Below are positions 41,502-49,787 of a stretch of 64,000 nucleotides of DNA, piece by piece. Location of the stretch: NCBI GenBank assembly GCA_022703505.1, contig JAKLDN010000002.1, forward strand, positions 186,001 through 250,000, read 5' to 3'. The position numbers and the translations under genes were made by a program. Numbering within the stretch: position 1 is the stretch's first letter; each line of letters opens with the position of its first letter. The stretch is from Spirochaetota bacterium (GTDB lineage Bacteria > Spirochaetota > Spirochaetia > Treponematales > UBA12059). The notes under the pieces were generated by a model. It was not told where the DNA came from, searched no databases, and worked only from the letters and a program-made list of their open reading frames with translations.

Positions 41502-42794
41502 ATGCAGAGATTCGCGATCCTGATCCTGGCCGCCGCGGTCGCCGTGGGGGCGGCCCGGGCGCAGGCGGCCCAGCCCTGGTCCTCCGCGGCCCCGGAGAGC
41601 GCCGCGGCCCTGACTCCGGAAGCCGCCGTGGAGTTGGCCCTGGCCAACAACCTCGCCCTGGCCCGGAGCCGGGTGGACCTGGCCGCCGCGGAGCGGGCCC
41701 TGTCCCGGGCATGGAACGGGGCGGCCCCGGGGATCACCCTTTCCGCGGGCGCCCGGCGGTCCAGCGCGACGGAGGCGGTAACCCTGTCCGGATCCGCGGG
41801 GGTGTCCGTCACCCTGGCGCCCCGCACCCTTCACGAGGTGCGGAAGGCCCGGGCCTCCCGGGACGTCCAGTCCCTGGCCTACGAGACCGCGGCCCGTTCC
41901 CTGGAGCTGGAGGTCCGCAAATCCTTCTATTCCCTGATCCTGGCCCGGGAGAACCTGGCGGTCCTGCGCCAGTCCCTGGCCACCGCCCAGAAGGGGTACG
42001 ATCAGGTGGAGGCCAAGCGAAGGGCGGGCCTGGCCTCGGAGCTGGACGCCCTGTCCGCCCGGGTCAACCTGGAGAACCTGAAGCCCTCCCTGGAGAGCGC
42101 CCTGACGGCCTACGAGTCCCAGGAGGCGAGGTTCAAGCAGACCCTGGGCCTTGAGCAGGGTGCCCCGATCTCCCTGGTCGGCAGCCTGGCCGAGGCGTCC
42201 TCGGTCTCGGCGCTCGATTTTTCCGGACTTTCGGGGGAAGCCCCCTCCGTGGCCGCCCTGAGAGCCTCCCTGGAGAGCGCCCGGGTCCAGGAGGCCGCGG
42301 CCCGGTCCGCGACCCGGTCCCCGTCCCTGGTCCTCTCGGGTTCCTACGGCCCCCAATCGGTGAATTCCGGACCCTGGACGGACAACGGTTCCCTGAGCGC
42401 CACGCTCTCCTTCTCCCTGGACAACCTCATGCCCTGGTCCTCCGCCCGGGAAACCGCGGACAAGGCCCGGGACACGACGGTCAAGACCGAAAGCCAGCTC
42501 AAGGAAGCCCTGACGGGGGCGGAGATCTCGGTACGGTCCCTGCGCAGATCCATCGAGCAGTCCCTGGCCTCCCTGGCGGCCCGCCGCCTGACGGTGGAGA
42601 TGGCGGAGCGTTCCTGGCGCCTGACCGAGGAGGCGTACAATTTCGGAACCAAGGACATCCTGAGCCTGCAGAAGGCGGGGGACAACCTCCAGGAAGCCCG
42701 GGCGAACCTCCTCAAGGAGGCGTACAACCTGGTCTCCGCCCTTCTGGACCTGGAATACGCGCTGGGGCTTCCCTTCGGGACCCTGGGGAGGTGA
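41502..42794 (+). CDS. Outer membrane efflux protein (TolC family)
   Basis: 430 residues with a signal peptide (AILILAAAVAVGAARAQA). The mature protein has two OEP repeats rich in long helices (ALANNLALARSRVDLAAAERAL, then the EELKEALTG-like region), typical of TolC-type export channels. It is first in a four-gene RND operon and gives the pump its outer-membrane exit. The start codon has only a weak ribosome-binding sequence. Confidence 0.88.
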   Translation: MQRFAILILAAAVAVGAARAQAAQPWSSAAPESAAALTPEAAVELALANNLALARSRVDLAAAERALSRAWNGAAPGITLSAGARRSSATEAVTLSGSAGVSVTLAPRTLHEVRKARASRDVQSLAYETAARSLELEVRKSFYSLILARENLAVLRQSLATAQKGYDQVEAKRRAGLASELDALSARVNLENLKPSLESALTAYESQEARFKQTLGLEQGAPISLVGSLAEASSVSALDFSGLSGEAPSVAALRASLESARVQEAAARSATRSPSLVLSGSYGPQSVNSGPWTDNGSLSATLSFSLDNLMPWSSARETADKARDTTVKTESQLKEALTGAEISVRSLRRSIEQSLASLAARRLTVEMAERSWRLTEEAYNFGTKDILSLQKAGDNLQEARANLLKEAYNLVSALLDLEYALGLPFGTLGR

Positions 42795-42796
42795 TC

Positions 42797-43867
42797 GTGA
42801 GGATACGCAACATCGTCCTGCTGGTCTTTTTTTCCGCGGCGGTCGCCCTGGTCCTGCTCCTGCCCAAGCCCAAGGCCGCCGGCGCGGCCGGGGCCGCGGT
42901 GTCCGGCGGGGCTCCCTCGGCCGCCGCCGGTACGGCCGGACAGGGTCCCGGCGGCGGCGCCCGATCCGGCGGCCCCGGAGCGGCGGGATCCTCCGCGGCC
43001 GCGGGAGGGTCCCCGGCCGCGGCCGGTCCCTCGGGCGCCCGAGCGGGCCGGTCCGCCTCGACCACCGCGTTCTCGGTCCGCACGGAGCCCGTCCGGCGCG
43101 GGACGATCCAGGATTACATCGAGTCCAACGGGGACGTGGTCAGCGACTCGGCGGTGAAGGTGTACCCCTACATCGCCGGAAGGCTAGTGTCCCTCAAGGT
43201 CCCCCTGGGCGGGAGGGTTTCCAAGGGCGAGGTCCTGGCCGAGGTGGACCCCTCTACCCCGGGCTCGGCCTTCTCCCTGAACCCCGTCCTGGCCCCGATC
43301 TCGGGCACCGTGACCTCCCTGCCCGTCGCGGTCGGCTCCCTGGTGGGCACGGGGATCGCGGTCGCCGAGATCGGGCTAATCGAGGACGTCCAGGTCGAGG
43401 CCCGGGTACCGGAAAGGTTCGTCGGGGTGCTCCGGACGGGGCTTCGGGCCTCGGTGTCCCTGGAAGCCTACCCGGACGTTACCTTCCCCGCCTCCGTGGT
43501 CCGGGTATCCCCCGTGGTGGATCCCGTTTCCCGCACCAAGACCATCCGGCTGGGCTTCGACCGGCCGGACTCCCGGGTCAATCCGGGCATGTTCGCCCGG
43601 ATCCGCCTGAACACCCTCGCGTATCCCGACCGGCTGATCGTGGGGGAGGCCGCGCTGAGGTCCGACGCGGAGGGATCCTTCGTCTTCGTAGTCCGCGACG
43701 GGACGGCTTCCAAGCGCCGGGTCGTCCGGGGAGTGGCCGTGGACGGGAGGGCGGAGGTCGTCTCGGGCCTGGAGGAGGGGGAGACCGTGGTGATCGAGGG
43801 GGCCGCCGCCCTGGCCGACGGGGCCGCAGTCCGGGACATCGGGACCCGGGAAGGGGACAGGCCGTGA
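42797..43867 (+). CDS. RND efflux membrane fusion protein
   Basis: Periplasmic adaptor between the RND pump and the TolC-like channel, about 356 residues. An N-terminal membrane anchor (IVLLVFFSAAVALVLLLP) is followed by an unusual low-complexity Ala/Gly/Ser/Pro linker of about 65 residues. Then come the lipoyl/barrel-sandwich halves (YPYIAGRLVSLKVPLGGRV, NPVLAPISGTVTSLPV) and a beta-barrel domain. The long helical hairpin of many adaptors is missing. GTG at 42797 has GGGGAGG 5 nt upstream; GTG at 42791 overlapping the previous stop is an alternative. Confidence 0.88.
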   Translation: MRIRNIVLLVFFSAAVALVLLLPKPKAAGAAGAAVSGGAPSAAAGTAGQGPGGGARSGGPGAAGSSAAAGGSPAAAGPSGARAGRSASTTAFSVRTEPVRRGTIQDYIESNGDVVSDSAVKVYPYIAGRLVSLKVPLGGRVSKGEVLAEVDPSTPGSAFSLNPVLAPISGTVTSLPVAVGSLVGTGIAVAEIGLIEDVQVEARVPERFVGVLRTGLRASVSLEAYPDVTFPASVVRVSPVVDPVSRTKTIRLGFDRPDSRVNPGMFARIRLNTLAYPDRLIVGEAALRSDAEGSFVFVVRDGTASKRRVVRGVAVDGRAEVVSGLEEGETVVIEGAAALADGAAVRDIGTREGDRP

Positions 43868-46800
43868 GCGTAGCCGGCAGGGTCATCGACCGGCCCGTCC
43901 TCATCTCCATAGTCTTCGCCCTGACGGCGATCGTGGGCCTCTATACCATGGGGAACCTCGCCCTGGACCTGATGCCGGAAAGCGAGATGCCCCGGCTCTC
44001 GGTCTCCACCTCCTATTCCCGGGCCGGCCCCGAGTCCGTGGAGAAGGGGGTGACCAGCGTCCTGGAATCCGCCCTGATCAACGTGAACGGGCTCAAGAGC
44101 ATCAGCTCGAGTTCCAGCGAGGGGTCCAGCCGCGTCACCCTGGAGTTCAACTACGGGACGGATTTGGAGGACGCGACGAACGACATCCGGGACAAGCTGG
44201 ACCGGGTGCGGAACTCCCTGCCCGACGGGGCCGGAAGCCCCCGGATTTTCCGCTTCGATGCCAACGCCATGCCTATCCTGCGGATCGCCGTGAGCGGCAA
44301 GCGCAGTTCCGAGGAGCTCAAGGAGCTGGCCGAGGACTACATCGCCCCCCGGTTCGAGCAGGTGGACGGTATAGCCCAGGCGGAGGTGACGGGAGGGCGC
44401 TCGAAGATCGTCCGGGTCGAGATCTCCCAGAACCGGCTGGACGCCTACAACCTGACCCTCACCGGAGTCGCCTCCACCCTGGCGGGCCAGAACCTCGAGC
44501 TCTCCGGAGGCACCATATCGGAGGGCTCCCGGAACTACCTGGTCCGCACGACCGGGGAGTACCGGAGCCTCCGACAGATCGCGGATACCGTGGTGGCCGA
44601 CAAGGGCGGGTACGGGGTCCGGCTCTCGGACCTGGGGACCGTGGTCGAGGGCTACCGGGACGAAACCCAGGCGGTGTACATCGACGGACAGCCCGGGGTG
44701 TACGTCTCCCTGACCAAGGCCAGCGGATCCAACTCCGTGCAGGCCGCGGACGGGGTCTACGCCAAGATCGAAGAGATCCGGGGACTCCTTCCGGACGACG
44801 TGGACCTCCAGATCATCTCCGACGAGACCAAGCAGATCCGGGACACCATCTCCAACCTGGTCTCCTCGGCCTACTGGGGCGCCGCCCTGGCCATGGCGGT
44901 CCTCTTCCTCTTCCTGCGGAGCCTGAAGAGCACCGTGATCGTCGGCCTGGCCATTCCCCTGTCCATGCTGGTCACCCTGTTGGCCATGTTCCTGGCCGGG
45001 ATCACCCTGAACATGATGACCATGACGGGATTGATCCTGGGGGTGGGGATGATCGTGGACGCCTCCATCGTCATCCTGGAGAACATCCACCAGTACCGGG
45101 AGCGGGGGGCCAAGCCGAGCGTCTCCGCGGTGCTCGGAAGCCACGATATGATCTCCGCCATCCTGGCCTCCAACCTGACGACGGTCTTCGTCTTCATCCC
45201 CGTGCTCTTCTTCAAGGACCGCCTGGGGATGTTCGGGCAGCTCTTCTCCCACATGATCTTCACCATCGTGATCGCCCTGCTGGCCAGTCTCCTGGTGGCC
45301 GTCTTCCTGATCCCCGTCCTGGCGGGACGGTTCCTGCCCCTGTCCACCCGGGAGGAGAAGCCCCTGAGGAACCCCGTGCTCCGGGGCCTGGACGACGCCA
45401 CGGAGGGAGCCCTGCGATCCCTGACCCGGGCCTACCGCCGGACCCTGGAGGCGGCCATCCGCCACCGGCCCACGACGGTGCTCCTGGTCGTCGGATTCCT
45501 GGCCCTCAGCGTCGCCTTCCTCCCCCGGATGAACATCTCCCTGATGCCGCAGTCTACGGACGACTCGGTTTCCCTGAACGTGAACCTCCCGGTGGGCACG
45601 GCCCTGTCGGAGACGAAGGCCCTGCTCCTGGACATCCAGGAACGGGCCGCCGCCGAGATCCGGGGGGTCCGGACCATGATCGCGACCGCGGGACGCGGAG
45701 GCAGTTCCTACCGGGCTCAGCTCACGATCCAGCTTCCCCCCTTCGCCCAGCGGATCGATTCCTCCGACGTGGTGCGGAACAAGCTTCGATCGTATTTCCC
45801 CGATTACCCCAGCGCCTCGTTCTCCTTCTCCGCGGGAAGGTTCGGAGGCGGCGGGGGTTCCGACATCGATCTCGTCCTGCGCGTCCATGATCTCGCGCAG
45901 GGCATGTCCACGGCCCGGAGCATCGTGGAGATCCTGAAAGCCGAGGTGCCGGACGTCGCCGAGCCCTCCATCAGCCTGACCGAGGGTCTGCCCCAGGTGG
46001 AGGTGGCCATCGACCGGGATCGGGCATATTCCTTCGGAGTCTCCGTCCAGGCCGCGGCTTCCGAGATCAGCGCCTCCCTGAACGGGTACACCGCCACGAC
46101 CTACAGGACCGCCGGACACGAGTACGACGTGGTCCTGATGCTCCGGGAACAGGACCGGTCCAAGGTCCCGGACCTCCAGAGGATCTTCGTGCGGGGCTCC
46201 GCGGGCCGGGTCCCGGTGGCCAACTTCGCGTCCCTCGGCAAGAGCCTGGGTCCGGTGAGCATAACCCGGGAAAACCAGAGCCGGGTGATCCACGTCACCG
46301 CGAACATCGTGAGCGACGAGCGGCCCGATCGGGTGGAGGCGAAAATACGCCAGGCCATCGCGGGGGCCCTGGTACTGCCGGAGGGGATCACCCTGAGCTA
46401 CGAGGGATCCTGGAAGAGCATATCCGAGACCGGCCAGACCTTCATCCTGATCGTGACCATGGCCCTGCTTTTGGTGTTCGGGGTCATGGCGGGCCAGTAC
46501 GAATCCTTCAAGGACCCCCTGATCAACCTCTTCACCATTCCCCTCTTGGTGATCGGGGTGGTGGCCGTGTACCTGATCACGGGGCAGCCCCTGTCCACCT
46601 TCACGGCCATCGGAGTGGTCATGCTGGTCGGGCTTGTGGTAAACACCGGCATCGTGCTGGTGGACTACACGAACCTGCTGGTCCGCCGGGGCATGCCGGT
46701 CCGGGAGGCCTGCGCGGCCGCCGGGGAGGCCCGGCTCCGCCCCGTGCTCATGACCACCCTGACGACCATCCTGGGGCTTTGCCCCATGGCCTTCTTCCCG

Positions 46801-46947
46801 GGGGAGAATTCCAGCATGATCCAGCCCATAGGACTGACCGTGATCGGGGGACTCGTGTCCTCTACCTTCATCACACTGTTCTTCATCCCCGTGATGTATA
46901 CCTTCTTCAACGAGAAACGGGGCCACAAGAAGGGGGAGGCAGCCTGA
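43864..46947 (+). CDS. RND (AcrB/MMPL-type) efflux transporter
   Basis: 1027 residues, 12 membrane segments in two homologous halves with large periplasmic loops. HAE1-type features: N-terminal IDRPVLISIVFALTAIVGLY, the pore region LDLMPESEMPRLSV, TM4 GLILGVGMIVDASIVILEN with a single Asp in the proton relay, and the second half GVVMLVGLVVNTGIVLVDY. It is driven by proton (or sodium) flow and exports drugs, lipids or metabolites. The GTG start overlaps the adaptor stop (GTGA). Confidence 0.93.
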   Translation: MSVAGRVIDRPVLISIVFALTAIVGLYTMGNLALDLMPESEMPRLSVSTSYSRAGPESVEKGVTSVLESALINVNGLKSISSSSSEGSSRVTLEFNYGTDLEDATNDIRDKLDRVRNSLPDGAGSPRIFRFDANAMPILRIAVSGKRSSEELKELAEDYIAPRFEQVDGIAQAEVTGGRSKIVRVEISQNRLDAYNLTLTGVASTLAGQNLELSGGTISEGSRNYLVRTTGEYRSLRQIADTVVADKGGYGVRLSDLGTVVEGYRDETQAVYIDGQPGVYVSLTKASGSNSVQAADGVYAKIEEIRGLLPDDVDLQIISDETKQIRDTISNLVSSAYWGAALAMAVLFLFLRSLKSTVIVGLAIPLSMLVTLLAMFLAGITLNMMTMTGLILGVGMIVDASIVILENIHQYRERGAKPSVSAVLGSHDMISAILASNLTTVFVFIPVLFFKDRLGMFGQLFSHMIFTIVIALLASLLVAVFLIPVLAGRFLPLSTREEKPLRNPVLRGLDDATEGALRSLTRAYRRTLEAAIRHRPTTVLLVVGFLALSVAFLPRMNISLMPQSTDDSVSLNVNLPVGTALSETKALLLDIQERAAAEIRGVRTMIATAGRGGSSYRAQLTIQLPPFAQRIDSSDVVRNKLRSYFPDYPSASFSFSAGRFGGGGGSDIDLVLRVHDLAQGMSTARSIVEILKAEVPDVAEPSISLTEGLPQVEVAIDRDRAYSFGVSVQAAASEISASLNGYTATTYRTAGHEYDVVLMLREQDRSKVPDLQRIFVRGSAGRVPVANFASLGKSLGPVSITRENQSRVIHVTANIVSDERPDRVEAKIRQAIAGALVLPEGITLSYEGSWKSISETGQTFILIVTMALLLVFGVMAGQYESFKDPLINLFTIPLLVIGVVAVYLITGQPLSTFTAIGVVMLVGLVVNTGIVLVDYTNLLVRRGMPVREACAAAGEARLRPVLMTTLTTILGLCPMAFFPGENSSMIQPIGLTVIGGLVSSTFITLFFIPVMYTFFNEKRGHKKGEAA

Positions 46948-47231
46948 TGCGGCGCATCGAGGTCATCGCGAACCGGTCCGTCCAGGAGGAGCTGATCGAG
47001 GCTCTCGAGCACGCCCTTCCGGACTTCTTCTATACCGTGGTGCCCGTGGTGCACGGGCGGGGCCGCCAGAAGCGTCGTCTGGGCACCTCCACCTGGCCGG
47101 AGGAGAACTTCCTGCTCCTGGCCTACGTCCGGGACGAGGACCGCACCGCGGTCAAGGATGTCGTGGCGGCGGTCAAGCGGAAGTACCCCAAGGAAGGGAT
47201 CAAGATATTCTCGGCTTCCGCGGACGATTGA
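46947..47231 (+). CDS. PG0541-family transporter-associated protein
   Basis: 94 residues, a small cytoplasmic protein of the PII-like fold often encoded with RND pumps (PG0541 type). It begins MRRIEVIANRSVQEELIEAL and includes TVVPVVHGRGRQKRRLGT and ENFLLLAYVRDED. It may sense a ligand and regulate the pump; this is inferred from gene neighbourhood. The ATG shares one base with the pump stop (TGATG), so translation is coupled. Last gene of the efflux operon. Confidence 0.82.
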   Translation: MRRIEVIANRSVQEELIEALEHALPDFFYTVVPVVHGRGRQKRRLGTSTWPEENFLLLAYVRDEDRTAVKDVVAAVKRKYPKEGIKIFSASADD

Positions 47232-47252
47232 TCAACGCCTTTCCCAAGAATG

Positions 47253-47361
47253 AACCACAGAGACACAGAGGGCGTGATGCCGGCAGCGCCGGCATCACGG
47301 CGCCGAAGCTAGCTTCGGCGATTTATTCTGCTCCTCTTCTTACCTCCGTGAGCTCCGTGGT
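47253..47361. repeat. CACAGAG-type inverted-repeat element
   Basis: The left end AACCACAGAGACACAGAG (47253-47270) is answered by an inverted right end CTCCGTGAGCTCCGTGGT (47344-47361). Between them are hairpins GTGATGCCGGC/GCCGGCATCAC (47274-47298) and the palindrome at 47301-47320. The left end is shared with 36457-36474. No coding sequence is credible here. Confidence 0.75.
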
Positions 47362-47382
47362 GAGTCCTGAGATTTATTTCTC

Positions 47383-47411
47383 TTGCCACTTGACGGAAGT
47401 CGCGATATTAT
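47383..47411 (+). promoter_or_regulatory. Promoter of asd
   Basis: TTGCCA at 47383-47388, a 17-nt spacer and TATTAT at 47406-47411. A 12-bp palindrome ATCCTATAGGAT at 47438-47449 lies in the leader, just before AGGAGG. Confidence 0.7.
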
Positions 47412-47464
47412 AGCTCACCATATGATGAGTAGCCTATATCCTATAGGATCGCAGGAGGAATACC

Positions 47465-48478
47465 GTGAAGCAGTATAGAGTGGCCGTGGTCGGGGCGATG
47501 GGCGCCGTGGGCACCGAGATGATCAAGACCCTGGAACAGCGCAACTACCCGGTTTCCGAGCTGGTTCCCCTGGATATACCGGCCAACGCCGGCAAGACCG
47601 TCACCTTCCGGGGCGCCCCGGTCCAGGTCCGGGCGGCCCAGGCGGGGGCGTTCCAAGGGGTGGACGTGGCCATCTTCTCCGCCGGAGCCGACGCCAGCAA
47701 GGTCCTGGCGCCCCTGGCCGCCTCGGAGGGGGCCATCGTGGTGGACAACTCCAGCCAGTGGCGCATGGATCCCTCGGTCCCCCTGGTGGTGCCGGAGGTG
47801 AACCCCCAGGCCCTGGACGGCCACAAGGGGATCATCGCCAACCCCAACTGCTCGACCATCCAGATGCTGGTGGCCCTGAAGCCCATCCATGACGCCTATA
47901 GGATCAAGCGGGTGGTGGTCTCCACCTACCAGGCCGTCTCGGGCACCGGCGGGGCCGCCATCGCGGAGCTCACGAACCAGGCTCGTCAGTTCACCGAGGG
48001 CAAGCCGATCGCCGCCAAGGTCTACCCCCGGCAGATCCTCTTCAACGCCCTGCCCCACATCGACGTCTTCCTGGACAACGGGTACACCAAGGAAGAAATG
48101 AAGATGGTCAACGAGACCAAGAAGATCCTGGATCCGGCCATCGAGGTCTGCCCGACCGCGGTCCGCGTGGCCGTATACCGCGGCCATTCCGAGGCGGTCA
48201 ACGTCCAGACCGAGCGGCCCTTCACCCTGCCGGACGTGCGCACCCTGCTGGAGAAGGCCCCGGGGGTGCAGGTGATGGACGACCCTTCCAAGCTGGTCTA
48301 CCCGACCGCCCTGGACGCGGACGGCAAGGACGCCGTCTACGTGGGCCGCCTGCGCCTGGACCCGACGGTGCCCAACGGCCTCAACCTCTGGGTGGTCTCG
48401 GACAACCTGCGCAAGGGCGCGGCCTTGAACGCCGTCCAGATCGCGGAGGTCCTGATCCAGCGGGGCCTGCTCAGGTAG
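47465..48478 (+). CDS. asd: Aspartate-semialdehyde dehydrogenase
   Basis: NADPH-dependent reduction of aspartyl phosphate to the semialdehyde, feeding lysine/diaminopimelate, threonine and methionine synthesis. 337 residues. N-terminal nucleotide loop VGAMGAVGTEM, active-site Cys in NPNCSTIQM, and the catalytic His/Arg region VYRGHSEAV are visible. The start is GTG with AGGAGG 7 nt upstream. Its last 8 nt overlap the 3' end of the convergent GH28 gene. Single-gene unit with its own promoter. Confidence 0.95.
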   Translation: MKQYRVAVVGAMGAVGTEMIKTLEQRNYPVSELVPLDIPANAGKTVTFRGAPVQVRAAQAGAFQGVDVAIFSAGADASKVLAPLAASEGAIVVDNSSQWRMDPSVPLVVPEVNPQALDGHKGIIANPNCSTIQMLVALKPIHDAYRIKRVVVSTYQAVSGTGGAAIAELTNQARQFTEGKPIAAKVYPRQILFNALPHIDVFLDNGYTKEEMKMVNETKKILDPAIEVCPTAVRVAVYRGHSEAVNVQTERPFTLPDVRTLLEKAPGVQVMDDPSKLVYPTALDADGKDAVYVGRLRLDPTVPNGLNLWVVSDNLRKGAALNAVQIAEVLIQRGLLR

Positions 48479-49787
48479 GTTCCGGGTCCCCCAGGTCGAA
48501 CTCGGGGCCGCGGTGGCCCCGGATCCGGACGGACCGGAGTTCCAGGTCCCGAACGTTCCGTGCGAAGAATCCGGCCCTTCCGAGATCCGGGAGGCCGTCC
48601 CCCATCTCCGGCTGGCCCGCCTCGGTCCAGTCCGGGTCTATCTCGAAGTCGCAGTCCGAAAAGGACAGGGCATCGAGGGGGGCCTCGGGAAGGCCGTAGA
48701 GGAAGGCCGCGCAGTACCGTGCGCCCCGGGCCTGGAGGGCGGCGAAGCGCAGACGGCTCACCCCGGGCGTCCCGGAGTCCGGGAGACGCCGGCCCTTGTC
48801 CGCCACGACGGGATCCCCCCAGGCCCCGCAGCCGTAATAGCAGTTCACCGCCACCGGCACGGGCACGTCCCGCATCACCAGGTCCGAGAACACAGCCCCC
48901 TCCACCGATCCGCCCCGGCCCCGGCGGGTCTTGACGCGGATGCCCCGGTCCGTGCCCCGGAAGGCGCAGGCGGAGACGACCACGTCCCGGATACCCCCGG
49001 ACATCTCGGATCCCAGGACCACGCCCCCGTGGCCCGCCTCGAAGACGCAACCGGTTATAACGATCAATTCCGAGGCGGGGCGCAGCCGGGGCTCTTCGTC
49101 CTCCGTCCCGGACTTCACGGCTATGCAGTCGTCCCCGGCGGAGATGCTGCACCCGGAAATCCGCACGTCCCGGCAGGAATCCGGGTCGATGCCGTCGGTG
49201 TTCGGGGAGTCCGGGGGATTCTCGATGCGGATTCCCCGGATCTCGACCCGCTCGCAGCGAACGGGGTTCACGGTCCAGGAGGGGGAGTCCACGGCGGTGA
49301 ACCCTTCGAGGAGGACGTCCCGGCAGTCCTGGAAGGCGACCAGCCGGGGGCGGGGGAAGTCCAGGGTGCCCTCCCGGAAGGCCGTCCACCAGGACTCCCC
49401 GGACCCGTCGACGAGGCCCGGTCCCGTGACGGAGATGCGCCGGGCCCCCTCCGCCCCGATCAGGGGGGCATGGACCGGGACGGTGCGGCCCTCCCAACGC
49501 TGGGCCCGGACCGGAAAGTCCGCGGGGTCGGCGGAGGCGACCAGGCGGGCTCCATGCTCCAGGCGTAGCCCCACGTCGTCCCGGAGGACCAGGGCTCCGG
49601 TCCTCCAGGTCCCGGGACCGAAGACCAGGGTCCCCCCGCCCCGCTCCGACGCCCGGTCGATCAGGGCTTGGAGGGGGCGGGTGAGGAGGCGGACTGAGGC
49701 CGGGTCGGAATCCGGCGCGGCCGCCCGAGAGCGGAGAGCCCCGGCGACGTCGATGTATCCGCCGCCCCGCGCGAAGTCTTCGCTCAT
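48471..49787 (-). CDS. GH28 polygalacturonase-like glycoside hydrolase (cytoplasmic)
   Basis: Right-handed beta-helix enzyme that cleaves galacturonic-acid linkages of pectin. The family's catalytic and binding motifs are present: NTDGID, GDDCIAVKSG, GHGGVVLGSE and RGIRVKT (the last replaces the usual RIK). 438 residues. There is no signal peptide, so it should act on imported oligogalacturonides inside the cell. The ATG overlaps the GH105 stop (ATGA, 49784-49787). It is the last gene of the pectin operon and converges on asd with an 8-nt overlap. Confidence 0.9.
   Translation of the reverse strand: MSEDFARGGGYIDVAGALRSRAAAPDSDPASVRLLTRPLQALIDRASERGGGTLVFGPGTWRTGALVLRDDVGLRLEHGARLVASADPADFPVRAQRWEGRTVPVHAPLIGAEGARRISVTGPGLVDGSGESWWTAFREGTLDFPRPRLVAFQDCRDVLLEGFTAVDSPSWTVNPVRCERVEIRGIRIENPPDSPNTDGIDPDSCRDVRISGCSISAGDDCIAVKSGTEDEEPRLRPASELIVITGCVFEAGHGGVVLGSEMSGGIRDVVVSACAFRGTDRGIRVKTRRGRGGSVEGAVFSDLVMRDVPVPVAVNCYYGCGAWGDPVVADKGRRLPDSGTPGVSRLRFAALQARGARYCAAFLYGLPEAPLDALSFSDCDFEIDPDWTEAGQPEMGDGLPDLGRAGFFARNVRDLELRSVRIRGHRGPEFDLGDPEPT

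Noticed and set aside
43468-46926. A 1,152-codon open frame on the minus strand opposite the RND transporter gene
   Set aside because: Its product is rich in His, Gly, Asp and Gln with no domain; it is the antisense shadow of a G+C-rich gene. Dozens of similar long shadows occur in the window (for example 29088-30698 and 4688-6823).
47228-47413. A 61-codon open frame starting just before the efflux operon's stop
   Set aside because: It translates the CACAGAG repeat and its hairpins (NEPQRHRG type product), a well-known spurious protein pattern.
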